DNA of 64,000 bases. Source: Sphingomonas sp. NFR04 (lineage in GTDB: Bacteria > Pseudomonadota > Alphaproteobacteria > Sphingomonadales > Sphingomonadaceae). The position numbers and the translations under genes were made by a program. The DNA is taken from contig NZ_FORV01000001.1 in NCBI RefSeq assembly GCF_900114095.1, positions 1,116,001 to 1,180,000 on the forward strand, read 5' to 3'. The notes beneath the pieces were generated by a model. That model was not told the origin of the DNA, searched no databases, and saw nothing but the letters and a program-made list of their open reading frames with translations. Shown piece by piece: positions 45,026 to 53,928 of this stretch; within the stretch, counting starts at the first letter, position 1; each line of letters begins with the position of its first letter.

Positions 45026-46003
45026 ATGACTCGTACCCCTCCCCCCGAATGGGCGCCGCACGACGCGGTTTGGATCGGCTTTCCCAGCCATGGCGACCTC
45101 TGGGTCGAAGACCTGGAGCCCGCCCGCGAAGAAGTGATCGCCTTTGCCCGCGCGGTGCATGCCGAAGGCCGCGGCGAGCGCGTGATCCTGGTTGCCGCCG
45201 ATGACGCCGCCGCAGACGTCGCCCGCGCCATGGCCGGCGACGCCGCCGAGGTGGTGACCGAGCTGTTCGGCGACATCTGGCTGCGCGACACCGCCGGCAT
45301 CGTCACCGGCGACGGCGTCGCGCAGGATTTCGGCTTCAACGGCTGGGGCGGCAAGTACGACCTGGAAGGCGACGACACGATCGGCGCCCGCCTCGCCGCG
45401 CATCGCAAGCTTGCGACCGCCAAGCATGGCTGGATCCTCGAAGGTGGCGCGATCGACGGCGACGGCACCGGGCTGTGCGTCACCACCGAGCAGTGCCTGC
45501 TCAACCCCAACCGCAACCCGGACCTCGACCGTGCCGCGATCGAGGCGAAGCTGGCGGCGGACCTCGGCTACACTCGCGTGCTCTGGCTGGGAGACGGCCT
45601 CGCCAACGACCACACCGACGGCCATGTCGACAATCTCGCCCGCTTCGTCGGCCCCAACCGGCTGCTGATCCCGACCCCGGCCCAGGACGATCCCAACGCC
45701 GCCATCTATGCCGATGCGGTCGCCCGCGCCGAGGCATTCGGCGTGGACGTCGTGCGGATGCCCTCCCCCGGCGCGGTGCTGGACGAGGACGGCGAGGTGA
45801 TCCCGGCGAGCTACATGAACTTCTACATCGGCAATGCCGCCGTGGTGGTGCCGCTCTACGGCCAGCCGAACGATGGGGCCGCGATCGAGACGCTGCAGGG
45901 CCTTTTCCCCGGCCGCGCGATCGTCGGCCAGCGGGCGGACCATATCCTCACCGGCGGGGGCAGCTTCCACTGCATCTCGCAGCAGATCCCGACGATCGGA
46001 TGA
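45026..46003 (+). CDS. aguA: Agmatine deiminase
   Basis: Converts agmatine to N-carbamoylputrescine and ammonia, the first step of the agmatine route to putrescine. The 325-residue protein of the peptidyl-arginine-deiminase-like (PAD_porph) fold has the substrate motifs DIWLRDTAGIV, FNGWGGKYDLEGD and NDHTDGHVDNLARF, and the catalytic Cys316 in GGSFHCISQQ. The stop overlaps the ATG of a DUF3147 gene by four bases. aguB follows 8 bases after that. Confidence 0.95.
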   Translation: MTRTPPPEWAPHDAVWIGFPSHGDLWVEDLEPAREEVIAFARAVHAEGRGERVILVAADDAAADVARAMAGDAAEVVTELFGDIWLRDTAGIVTGDGVAQDFGFNGWGGKYDLEGDDTIGARLAAHRKLATAKHGWILEGGAIDGDGTGLCVTTEQCLLNPNRNPDLDRAAIEAKLAADLGYTRVLWLGDGLANDHTDGHVDNLARFVGPNRLLIPTPAQDDPNAAIYADAVARAEAFGVDVVRMPSPGAVLDEDGEVIPASYMNFYIGNAAVVVPLYGQPNDGAAIETLQGLFPGRAIVGQRADHILTGGGSFHCISQQIPTIG

Positions 46004-46350
46004 CCGCCTTCGCCGTCCGCGCGCTGCTCTCCGGGCTGATCGTCGCCGTGGTGGCGATGATCGCCCGGCGCAGTCCCGCGTTCGGCGCGCTGGTCGCGTC
46101 GCTGCCGCTGATCTCGTTGCTCGGGGTGGTGTGGCTGTGGCGCGACACGCAGGATCCGGTGCGCGTCGCGGACCATCTCCAGGCGACCTTCTGGTATGTG
46201 CTGCCCTCGCTCCCCATGTTCCTGCTCGTGCCGGCGCTCATGCGATCCGGGGTCGGCTTCACGCCCGCCCTGCTCGCGGGCATCGGGCTCACGATCCTGT
46301 TGTATTTCCTGACCGCCGCGGCGCTCGCCCGGTTCGGCATCACGCTCTGA
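46000..46350 (+). CDS. DUF3147 membrane protein between aguA and aguB
   Basis: A 116-residue inner-membrane protein of the DUF3147 family with four helices: a first helix (ALLSGLIVAVVAMIAR), FGALVASLPLISLLGVVWLW, YVLPSLPMFLLVPALMR and the last one ending in GITL. Function unknown. It overlaps the aguA stop by four bases and lies 8 bases ahead of aguB, so it belongs to the agmatine operon. A role in polyamine or agmatine passage is possible but rests only on position. Confidence 0.85.
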   Translation: MTAFAVRALLSGLIVAVVAMIARRSPAFGALVASLPLISLLGVVWLWRDTQDPVRVADHLQATFWYVLPSLPMFLLVPALMRSGVGFTPALLAGIGLTILLYFLTAAALARFGITL

Positions 46351-46358
46351 GGACCGTC

Positions 46359-47207
46359 ATGACTGAGATTACCGTCGGCGCGCTGCAGCTCGCCTTCTCG
46401 AACGATATCGACGCGAACATCGCGCGCGTGACCGAACTGGTCCGCGAGGCCGCCGGCCGCGGCGCGCAGGTGGTGCTGCCGCCCGAATTGTTCGAGGGCG
46501 AATATTTCTGTCGGGTCGAGGACGAGGGCCTGTTCGCCACGGCCAAGCCGGTGACCGAGCACAAGGCGGTGCTGGCGATGCAGGCGCTCGCCGCCGAGCT
46601 GGCCATCCACATTCCCACCAGCTTCTTCGAAGCCGATGGGCCGCATCACTATAACAGCCTCGCGATGATCGGCCCCGACGGCAAGGTCTCCGGCGTCTAT
46701 CGCAAGAGCCACATCCCCGACGGCCCGGGCTATGAGGAGAAGTTCTACTTCCGTCCCGGCAACACCGGCTTCAAGGTGTGGGACGGCCCCGGCGCCAAGC
46801 TGGGCGTGGGCGTGTGCTGGGACCAATGGTATCCGGAAACCGCGCGCGCGATGATGCTGATGGGCGCGGAAGTGCTGTTCTATCCCACCGCGATCGGCAG
46901 CGAGCCGCATGACGACAGCCTCGACACCGCCCGTCTGTGGCGCCGCGCGATGGTCGGCCATGCGGTCTCCAACGTCGTGCCGGTGATCGCCGCCAACCGC
47001 GTCGGCACCGAACATGGCCAGACCTTCTACGGCACCAGCTTCATTACCGACGAGCGCGGCGACATCCTCGCCGAGCTGGACCGCGCGGAAGAGGGCGTGA
47101 TCACCGCGACGCTCGACCTCGACCGGGTGAAGCGCCACCGCGCCGCCTTCGGCTTCTTCCGCGATCGCCGTCCGGAGCTGTACGGCCGGCTCGTCCAGGA
47201 CATCTGA
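46359..47207 (+). CDS. aguB: N-carbamoylputrescine amidase
   Basis: Nitrilase-superfamily enzyme that hydrolyses N-carbamoylputrescine to putrescine, CO2 and ammonia. The 282-residue protein has the Glu-Lys-Cys triad in LPPELFEGEYF, VYRKSHIPDGPGY and GVCWDQWYPE (Cys153). The conserved EKFYF and AIGSEPHD stretches are typical of AguB. It is the third gene of the aguA-DUF3147-aguB unit. Together these provide putrescine from arginine-derived agmatine. Confidence 0.96.
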   Translation: MTEITVGALQLAFSNDIDANIARVTELVREAAGRGAQVVLPPELFEGEYFCRVEDEGLFATAKPVTEHKAVLAMQALAAELAIHIPTSFFEADGPHHYNSLAMIGPDGKVSGVYRKSHIPDGPGYEEKFYFRPGNTGFKVWDGPGAKLGVGVCWDQWYPETARAMMLMGAEVLFYPTAIGSEPHDDSLDTARLWRRAMVGHAVSNVVPVIAANRVGTEHGQTFYGTSFITDERGDILAELDRAEEGVITATLDLDRVKRHRAAFGFFRDRRPELYGRLVQDI

Positions 47208-47226
47208 GCGAAGCGACCCCGGCGCG

Positions 47227-48486
47227 TCAGCCGCGCGCCGGGGTCTTGCGGCGGAAGGGCACGTCGCGCCGCAGATAGGTCAGCGCGCGCCACACCCATT
47301 CGATCGGGCCGTACTGGAAGCGCGCCAGCCACCAATGCGCGACGACGATCTGCACCGCGACGGCGAACAGCGCGACCCATAGCCGCGTCGCCGCGTCCCA
47401 GTCGTCATATTTGCCCAGGCCGTAATGGTAGAAGATCGGCACGAAGACTGCCGATTGCAGGATGTAGTAGGTCAGCGTCAGCCGCCCCGGCGCGGCGAGC
47501 GGCTGCACCAGCCGGCGGGCGGGACCGTCGTACAGCGCGATCACCAGCAGCGCCCAGAAGGCGGTGCCGGCAAGGTCCAGCCACATGTTGAGCAGCGCCC
47601 AGAAGGCACGATCGGCGCCGAGCCCGAAGCCGAGACCCGAGAAGGAAACGCGCAGCGGCTCGCGGGTGAGGAAGAGCAGCATCGCGAGCAGTCCCGCGCC
47701 GAGCAGGGCGGGTCGGCGCCAGCGGCGGCTCTTGGCCAGATTGCCGAAGAAATCGGTTCGGCCCAGCACCAACCCGAGCAGATAGAGGCCGAGGATCTGC
47801 ACCATCCGGCCATATTCGAGGAAGAACCAGTATTTGGATTGCTGCCCGGCCCACAGGTTCACCCGCAGCACCTGCCACAGGTCGCCGCCCAGATAGACCG
47901 GCATGCCCGGATCGACCGAGGATTGCGCCGGGGCATTGGCCCAGCCTGCGCCGAGCGCGCCGGCGACCAGTTGCACGATCAGGCTGGGGCCGATCAGGCA
48001 GAACACCGCACCACCCAGCAGCACCGCATTGCTGCGGATCCGGTTGAAGAACAGCAGCAGGAAGCCGATCGCCGCCAGCGTCTGCATGATGTCGCCGCGA
48101 TAGATCAGCGAGTGGAGGAAACCGATGCCTTCCAGCAGCAGCAGCCGCCAGGCGAAGCGCGCGGTGAAGTCCTGCCCCCGCTTGGCGGCGCGATCCATCA
48201 GGATGAAGAAGCTGAACCCGAAGCATAGGGCCAGCAGCGAGAAGCTCTTCCCCATGAACAGCGCGAAGACGATGTCGGTGATCAGGCCGGGCTTTTCGAC
48301 CGCCCAGAACAGCTCGTAACTTTCGATGACATGGACGAGGAACAGCGCCATCAGCGCGAAGCCGCGCAGCACGTCGACAACGTCCAGACGACCGGCAGGC
48401 GCAGCGGCTGCGCCGCCCGATCCTGGTTCCGCAGATTTGTTGCGAGGCGCTCCGGCAGTGTCAGCAGTGCCCGGCATCGGCCTCAT
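47227..48486 (-). CDS. DUF418 inner-membrane protein
   Basis: A 419-residue membrane protein of the DUF418 (YeiB-like) family with about ten helices. Family features are DVLRGFALMALFLVHVIES at the N-terminus, GKSFSLLALCFGFSFFILMDRA, FLHSLIYRGDI and the C-terminal GRLTLTYYILQS region, followed by GPIEWVWRALTY. The family is thought to be related to acyltransferase-type transporters, but function is unproven. The N-terminal 30 residues are Ala/Gly-rich and variable. Convergent with aguB and divergent from the GGDEF gene. Confidence 0.88.
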   Translation of the reverse strand: MRPMPGTADTAGAPRNKSAEPGSGGAAAAPAGRLDVVDVLRGFALMALFLVHVIESYELFWAVEKPGLITDIVFALFMGKSFSLLALCFGFSFFILMDRAAKRGQDFTARFAWRLLLLEGIGFLHSLIYRGDIMQTLAAIGFLLLFFNRIRSNAVLLGGAVFCLIGPSLIVQLVAGALGAGWANAPAQSSVDPGMPVYLGGDLWQVLRVNLWAGQQSKYWFFLEYGRMVQILGLYLLGLVLGRTDFFGNLAKSRRWRRPALLGAGLLAMLLFLTREPLRVSFSGLGFGLGADRAFWALLNMWLDLAGTAFWALLVIALYDGPARRLVQPLAAPGRLTLTYYILQSAVFVPIFYHYGLGKYDDWDAATRLWVALFAVAVQIVVAHWWLARFQYGPIEWVWRALTYLRRDVPFRRKTPARG

Positions 48487-48524
48487 TTACGTCTTCTTTG
48501 TCCGACAGGCGTAGCCACGCCATC

Positions 48525-50207
48525 ATGGTTAGCGCCCTATCCCGCCGGCTGCTCTGCATCGCGCTCGTCGCGGTGCTCGCGTGCATCGTGCCCCCGGCAC
48601 ATGCCCAAGCGGGCGTTGCCGGTCAACCGCTTGGCGTGTGCCTGCTGGCGGACAAGGGGCAGCGGGAAGACGAACTGATCCGGCACCCGGAACGGTTCGA
48701 CTGTACGACGCCGCAGCATCGATTCGGTTCCGGCGATTTCTGGGCGATATCGGACACGATCGACCGCCGCTCGACCTTCGCGACCCCGCTTGCCCTGCGC
48801 TTCGCCAGCCTGTGGCAGGCGCAACAGACGATCCACTTCCTCTATGCGGACGGCGCCGTCCGCAGCTGGCAGAGCGACCGGCGCGGCATCAGCCCGCTGA
48901 TCCAGCTGGGCGCGGTGGCGGAACTGCCCGTGCCGGTCCGCGATCCCGCGCTGGTGCGCGTGCTGTTCCATGTCGAGGGCGCCGCCAATCTGCGCGGCGT
49001 CGCCACAGGGCTGCGCATCGCCACCCACGACGAGAGTGAACACGCCAACCTCGTCCTCGCCGGGCTCTACGCCGCCTTCGCCGGGATGGCGGCCGCGCTG
49101 ATCGTGTACAATCTCGCGCTGTGGTGCGCGATGCGGCACCGCTTCCAGCTCCATTACTGCCTGCTGCTGGGTGCGCTGCTCGGCTATACCTTCACCTCCT
49201 CGGGGGCGCTCGCCTGGGTGGCGCCGATGCTTGCGAACAACGACCGGTTGCGGCTCAACTATCTGTTCATCGGCCTCGCGGGCGGGGCGGCGGCGCTGTT
49301 CACCCGCAGCTTCTTCGAGGACCAGCCGATGCCGCGCTGGCTCGATCGCGCCAGTCGGATCGCCGCGATGGCGGTGCCGCTCTCGGCGCTGGCGGTCGCG
49401 CTGCTCGGTGCCGTGCAGCTGCGCGTCGCCGACCTGCTCTACACCCTCGCCTTTGCCGGGCTGCTGGCGATCGTGGTGCCCACCTTGTGGGGCGCGTGGC
49501 GCCAGCGCTCCCATTTCCTCTGGCTGTTCGCGGTCGCCTGGAGCGCGCCGATCCTGCTCGCCGCGGTGCGGATCGCCGCCGCGCTGCACTTCCTCCCCTG
49601 GAACTTCTGGATCGACAACTCGACCATCCTGTCGATGGGACTGGAGGCGCTGGTCTCCTCGCTGGCGGTGGCCTACCGGATCAAGTTCCTGCGCGACGAG
49701 CGCGACGCCGCGATCACCCGCGAGGTAATCGCGCGCAAGTTGGCGGACATCGATCCGCTCACCGGCCTGCTCAACCGCCGTGCCTTCCTGCAGCGTGCGA
49801 TCGGCCGCGAGGAGGCGCAACAGCTGCTGCTCGTTGACATCGATCACTTCAAGCGCGTCAACGAGACGCTAGGGCATGACGGCGGCGACGAGGTGCTGCG
49901 CCTGTTCGCCGCCGCGCTGCGCCACGCCGCGCCCGAGCCGGTGCTGATCGCGCGGATGGGCGGCGAGGAGTTCGCGCTGCTCACCCCCGCCGTCCAGCGG
50001 ATCGAGCCCGAGGCGCTGCTCGCCAGCCTGCGCCGGATCCGGATGCCGTTCGACATGACGATCACCTCCAGCATCGGCAGCTGCACCGGCATGCTCGCGA
50101 CCGATCTCGACTGGAAGGCGCTGTATCGCTGCGCCGACTCCGCGCTGTTCGAGGCCAAGGCCGCCGGTCGCGACCGCGCCCGCGCGCTGCGACTCGACGC
50201 GGCCTGA
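48525..50207 (+). CDS. Membrane diguanylate cyclase with 7TMR-DISM sensor
   Basis: A 560-residue c-di-GMP synthase. A signal sequence (about 1-27) is followed by a periplasmic DISM2-type beta-sandwich (about 30-170), seven membrane helices (about 175-375) and a cytoplasmic GGDEF domain (about 395-560). The active-site loop is GGEEF (479-483), an active variant, and the metal and nucleotide residues in LLVDIDHFKRVNETLGHDGGDE are intact. The inhibitory site (RxxD about five residues before GGEEF) is missing. The ATG at 48525 begins the signal sequence. It is divergent from the DUF418 gene. Confidence 0.9.
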   Translation: MVSALSRRLLCIALVAVLACIVPPAHAQAGVAGQPLGVCLLADKGQREDELIRHPERFDCTTPQHRFGSGDFWAISDTIDRRSTFATPLALRFASLWQAQQTIHFLYADGAVRSWQSDRRGISPLIQLGAVAELPVPVRDPALVRVLFHVEGAANLRGVATGLRIATHDESEHANLVLAGLYAAFAGMAAALIVYNLALWCAMRHRFQLHYCLLLGALLGYTFTSSGALAWVAPMLANNDRLRLNYLFIGLAGGAAALFTRSFFEDQPMPRWLDRASRIAAMAVPLSALAVALLGAVQLRVADLLYTLAFAGLLAIVVPTLWGAWRQRSHFLWLFAVAWSAPILLAAVRIAAALHFLPWNFWIDNSTILSMGLEALVSSLAVAYRIKFLRDERDAAITREVIARKLADIDPLTGLLNRRAFLQRAIGREEAQQLLLVDIDHFKRVNETLGHDGGDEVLRLFAAALRHAAPEPVLIARMGGEEFALLTPAVQRIEPEALLASLRRIRMPFDMTITSSIGSCTGMLATDLDWKALYRCADSALFEAKAAGRDRARALRLDAA

Positions 50208-50260
50208 GCTTGCCTGCGCCGGCAGGCACGTGTACCGTAGCGGCAGGGAGAATGGGGACG

Positions 50261-50467
50261 ATGCCGCGTCGCAAGCGCCTGTTGCTGGTTGCCGGAGCTG
50301 TCGCGCTGGTCGTCGCCATCGCGCGCCCGTCGCCCCCGCGTGCCGATTTCGAGCTGCTGATGCACCGCGTCGGCGACACCGCGCCCCAGCAGGTCCATGC
50401 AGCGGTCGATCTCGGCGTGCTCGCCATCTCGGTGCTGGTCACCTGGAGCGGCGGTATCGCGCACTGA
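50261..50467 (+). CDS. Small membrane-associated protein, function unknown
   Basis: A 68-residue protein with a basic start (MPRRKR), one membrane helix (LLLVAGAVALVVAIARP), a mature part with DFELLMHRVGDTAPQQVHAAVDLG and a second, weaker hydrophobic segment (VLAISVLVTW). GGGGACG directly precedes the ATG at 50261. No family recognised. It follows the diguanylate cyclase by 53 bases on the same strand and may be read with it. Confidence 0.55.
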   Translation: MPRRKRLLLVAGAVALVVAIARPSPPRADFELLMHRVGDTAPQQVHAAVDLGVLAISVLVTWSGGIAH

Positions 50468-50580
50468 GGCGCGGAACCAACCTCGGAAATTGCCGTAGAG
50501 ACAGGACGCGCAGCGTGCGCGGGCCGTCTGCGTGCGCGTAAAAACCGCGCTTGCATGGCAAAATCGGGTTGCTTACACTG

Positions 50581-52266
50581 ATGTCAATGACAAAGCCCGA
50601 AATGGTCTGGAAGACCGCCTATCGGCATCCAGGAGAGTGGGATCGCAGCTACGCGCTACGGTCCATGGTAGACCTGTTCGAGGAGAGCGCGGCGGCCCAT
50701 CCGCATGCTCCGCTCCTCGATTTCATGGGTCGCATCTACAGCTATGGCGAGGTGCTGGACGGCGCCAACCGCGTCGCTTGCGGGCTGCGCGCGCTGGGCT
50801 ATGGCCCGGGCGACCGGATCGGGCTGTTCCTGCCCAATGTGCCGCATTATGTCGCCGCCTATTACGGCATCCTCAAGCTCGGCGCGACGGTGGTGAACTT
50901 CTCGCCGCTCTACTCGGTGGAGGAACTGGCCGCCCAGGTCGCCGACTCGGGCACGCGGATGCTGTTCACCCTCTCGGCCACCGCGCTGCTCCCCACCGCG
51001 CTCAAGGTGCTGGAGAAGAGCGGGCTGGAGCGCCTCGTCGTCGGCTCGGTCGCCGGCGCGCTGCCTACCGCCAAGTCGCTCTTCTACCAGCTGTTCCGCG
51101 GCAGCGAAGTGACCGCCCGCCCGCATGATCCGCGCATCCTCGCCTTCTCCAAGCTGATCGCCAACAAGGGCGATTGCATCAATCCGACCATCGATCCCGA
51201 GCGCGATGTCGCGCTGATCCAGTATACCGGCGGCACCACCGGTACGCCCAAGGGCGCGGTGCTCACCCACCAGAACCTCTCCGCCAACGCCCGCCAGGTG
51301 GCGGAGCTCGATCCGGAACTCGGCCAGGCGGACGACTCGGTGCTCGGCGTGCTGCCCTTCTTCCATGTCTTCGCCAACACCTGCGTGCTCAACCGCACCG
51401 TGATCACCGGCGGCAAGATCGTCATGCTGCCGCGCTTCAACGCGCAGCAGGTGCTCACCGAACTGCGCCGCACCAAGCCGCGCTCGCTGCCCGGCGTGCC
51501 GACCATGTACCAGGCACTGCTCGATGCGCCGGGGATGAAGCCGTCGGACTTCGCCTCGCTGCGTTTCTGCATCTCGGGCGGCGCGCCGCTGCCGGAGCAG
51601 CTCAAGCTCAACTGGGAATCGGTCACGGGTGCCCACATCATCGAAGGCTATGGCCTGTCCGAAAGCTCGGGCGTCGTCTCGGCCAACCCCTATGTCGGGC
51701 TGAACAAGAGCGGCACGATCGGCCAGCCAATCGCCGGCACCCGGGTGCGGCTGGTCGACAAGGAAGATCCGCGCAAGCCCGCCCCCGAGGGCGAGCCGGG
51801 CGAGATCGTCGTCCAGGGCCCGCAGATCATGCAGGGCTATTGGAACCGGCCCGAGGCGGATGTCGGCACCTTCGTCGACGATCACTGGCTGCGCACCGGC
51901 GATGTCGGCATCATCGACGAGGACGGCTATATCCACATCGTCGACCGGCTGAAGGACATGATCGCGGTCGGCGGGTTCAAGGTGTTCCCCAGTCAGATCG
52001 AGGCGGTGCTCTACACCCATCCGGCGGTGAAGGAGACGCTCGTGCTCGGGCTGCCCGATCCGTACCATGGCGAGCTGCCCCACGCCTATGTCGCGCTCAA
52101 CGAGGGCATGACGGCGGATGCGAAGGAGATGTGCGGCTGGCTCAACGCGCAGCTCGGCAAGCATGAGCGGGTGGCGGAAGTGGTGATCCGCGATGCGTTG
52201 CCGAAGACGATGATCGGCAAGCTCAGCCGCAAGGATCTGCTGAACGAGGTGAAGGCGGGGCGGTGA
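50581..52266 (+). CDS. Long-chain acyl-CoA ligase (FadD-like)
   Basis: A 561-residue adenylate-forming enzyme that activates fatty acids with ATP and CoA. It has the P-loop YTGGTTGTPKGAVLTH, the A4-type loop IEGYGLSESSGV, the hinge aspartate in LRTGDVGIIDEDGYIHIVDRLKDMI and the C-terminal lysine in KTMIGKLSRKDL. Length fits the fatty-acyl class. I chose the first ATG (50581); one two codons later is also possible. It stands alone and ends at a repeat that separates it from the aldehyde dehydrogenase gene on the other strand. Confidence 0.92.
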   Translation: MSMTKPEMVWKTAYRHPGEWDRSYALRSMVDLFEESAAAHPHAPLLDFMGRIYSYGEVLDGANRVACGLRALGYGPGDRIGLFLPNVPHYVAAYYGILKLGATVVNFSPLYSVEELAAQVADSGTRMLFTLSATALLPTALKVLEKSGLERLVVGSVAGALPTAKSLFYQLFRGSEVTARPHDPRILAFSKLIANKGDCINPTIDPERDVALIQYTGGTTGTPKGAVLTHQNLSANARQVAELDPELGQADDSVLGVLPFFHVFANTCVLNRTVITGGKIVMLPRFNAQQVLTELRRTKPRSLPGVPTMYQALLDAPGMKPSDFASLRFCISGGAPLPEQLKLNWESVTGAHIIEGYGLSESSGVVSANPYVGLNKSGTIGQPIAGTRVRLVDKEDPRKPAPEGEPGEIVVQGPQIMQGYWNRPEADVGTFVDDHWLRTGDVGIIDEDGYIHIVDRLKDMIAVGGFKVFPSQIEAVLYTHPAVKETLVLGLPDPYHGELPHAYVALNEGMTADAKEMCGWLNAQLGKHERVAEVVIRDALPKTMIGKLSRKDLLNEVKAGR

Positions 52267-52277
52267 GTCCCATCCTC

Positions 52278-52387
52278 TAGCCCCTTCTCCTTGGAGGAGG
52301 GGTTGGGGGTGGAGGGATTCCAGGACGCAGCTTGGTCTCTGCGAGAAACTGCCCCACCCCAACCCCTCCCCTGAAGGGGAGGGGCTA
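52278..52387. repeat. Inverted repeat, family C copy 2
   Basis: The ends are TAGCCCCTTCTCC-TTGGAGGAGGGG and CCCCTCCCC-TGAA-GGGGAGGGGCTA, with mirror words GGGGTTGGGGGTGG and CCACCCCAACCCC inside. It lies between the convergent acyl-CoA ligase and aldehyde dehydrogenase genes. Confidence 0.75.
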
Positions 52388-52401
52388 AGAAGACTACGAA
52401 C

Positions 52402-53781
52402 TCAATCCCCAGCCTTCCCACCCCCAAACATCACCGCCTTCAGGTTCATGAACTCATGCAGCCCCCACGGCCCGAGCTCTCGCCCATGGCCGGACAGCTT
52501 CACGCCACCGAACGGCGCTTCGGGCACCGAGGCGAGCAGCGCGTTCACCGCCGTCATCCCCGCCTCGATATCGCGGGCGAACCGCTCCACCTCCGCATCG
52601 TCCTGCGTCCACACCGACGAGCCAAGCCCGTACGGTACGTCGTTCGCCACCGCGATCGCCTCGTCGATATCTGCCACCTTGTAGACCGCGGCGACCGGCC
52701 CGAAGATCTCCTCCTTGGCGACGTCGCTTTCCGGATCGAGATCGACCAGGACGCCCGGCGTCATCCAGGCGCCCTCACGCTCGATCTTCGTCCCGCCGGT
52801 CAGCAGCTTCGCCCCCGCCGCCTTGGCCTTTTCCACCTGCTCCAGCACGGTGTCGCGCTGCTGCACGCTGGAGAGCGGCCCCATCACCGTGTCCTTGTCC
52901 ATCGGATCGCCGATCTTCACGGCCTCCATCCCCGCGACGAACTTCGCCAGGAAGGCATCGTACACATCGGCATGGACGATCATCCGCTTCGAGCAGATGC
53001 AGCTCTGCCCGGCATTCTGCACGCGCGCGGTCACCGCGGTCTTCACCGCCGCATCGAGATCGGCCGAGGGCATGACGATGAATGGGTCGGAGCCGCCCAG
53101 CTCGAGCACCACCTTCTTGAGCGCACGCCCGGCGGCCTCGGCCACCTTGGCACCCGCGCCTTCCGAGCCGGTGAGCGTCACCGCCACCACCCGCTTGTCG
53201 GCGATGATCGCGTCGACCTTGCCCGACTTGATGGCCAGGTTCTGGAACAGCCCCTCGGGGGCGCCCGCCTTGCGCGCCATGTCCTCCATCGCCGCCGCGC
53301 AGCCCTGCACGCTCGACGCATGCTTGAGCAGCGCGACATTGCCCGCGAGGATCGTCGGTGCGAGGAAGCGCACCGCCTGCCAATAGGGGAAATTCCATGG
53401 CATCACCGCCAGCACCGGCCCCAGCGGCAGCCAGCGTGCGACGGCATGGCCGGTCGGCGTCTTGACGGTCGTGGGTTCCAGATAGCCGGGGCCATGCTCG
53501 GCATAATGGCGGAAGCCCGAGATGCACTTCTCCACCTCGGCCAGACCCGCGGTGATCGTCTTGCCCATCTCGCGCACCGCCAGCTCGGCGAGGTGCTGCT
53601 TGTTGGCTTCCCACGCATCGGCGATCTTCGATAGCAGCGCGGTGCGCGTCTCGATGGAGGTTCCGCGCCACTGCTTGTACCCGCCCGCAGCACGCGCCAG
53701 CGCCGCCTCGATCCCGGCATCGTCCAGCTCGGCGATGCGATTCACGGTTTCGCCGGTCGCCGGGTTGATGAGTTCGAACAT
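52402..53781 (-). CDS. NAD(P)-dependent aldehyde dehydrogenase, succinate-semialdehyde type
   Basis: A 459-residue aldehyde dehydrogenase. Catalytic residues are Cys261 in NAGQSCICSKR and the general-base Glu (about 227) in VVLELGGSDPF; the cofactor loop MPWNFPYWQAVRF is present. The short N-terminus and the sequence around GSEGAGAKVAEAAG resemble GabD1-type succinate-semialdehyde dehydrogenases, but other semialdehydes are possible. The ATG at 53781 begins the family N-terminus FELINPATGE; a TTG two codons upstream is unlikely. Divergent from the S9 peptidase gene. Confidence 0.9.
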   Translation of the reverse strand: MFELINPATGETVNRIAELDDAGIEAALARAAGGYKQWRGTSIETRTALLSKIADAWEANKQHLAELAVREMGKTITAGLAEVEKCISGFRHYAEHGPGYLEPTTVKTPTGHAVARWLPLGPVLAVMPWNFPYWQAVRFLAPTILAGNVALLKHASSVQGCAAAMEDMARKAGAPEGLFQNLAIKSGKVDAIIADKRVVAVTLTGSEGAGAKVAEAAGRALKKVVLELGGSDPFIVMPSADLDAAVKTAVTARVQNAGQSCICSKRMIVHADVYDAFLAKFVAGMEAVKIGDPMDKDTVMGPLSSVQQRDTVLEQVEKAKAAGAKLLTGGTKIEREGAWMTPGVLVDLDPESDVAKEEIFGPVAAVYKVADIDEAIAVANDVPYGLGSSVWTQDDAEVERFARDIEAGMTAVNALLASVPEAPFGGVKLSGHGRELGPWGLHEFMNLKAVMFGGGKAGD

Positions 53782-53928
53782 CTGCAAGTCTCCTTCGCGC
53801 TTCCCAACGCGGACCTAGGCGCAGGGTGCCAAGGGCGGCAATCATACTGCCGTCCATTGCGCGCGGAACGACTTGCCAAGCGCCCCGCGCCCGAACACGA
53901 TGCCGCATCTGTCCTGCCGGAGACCTTC

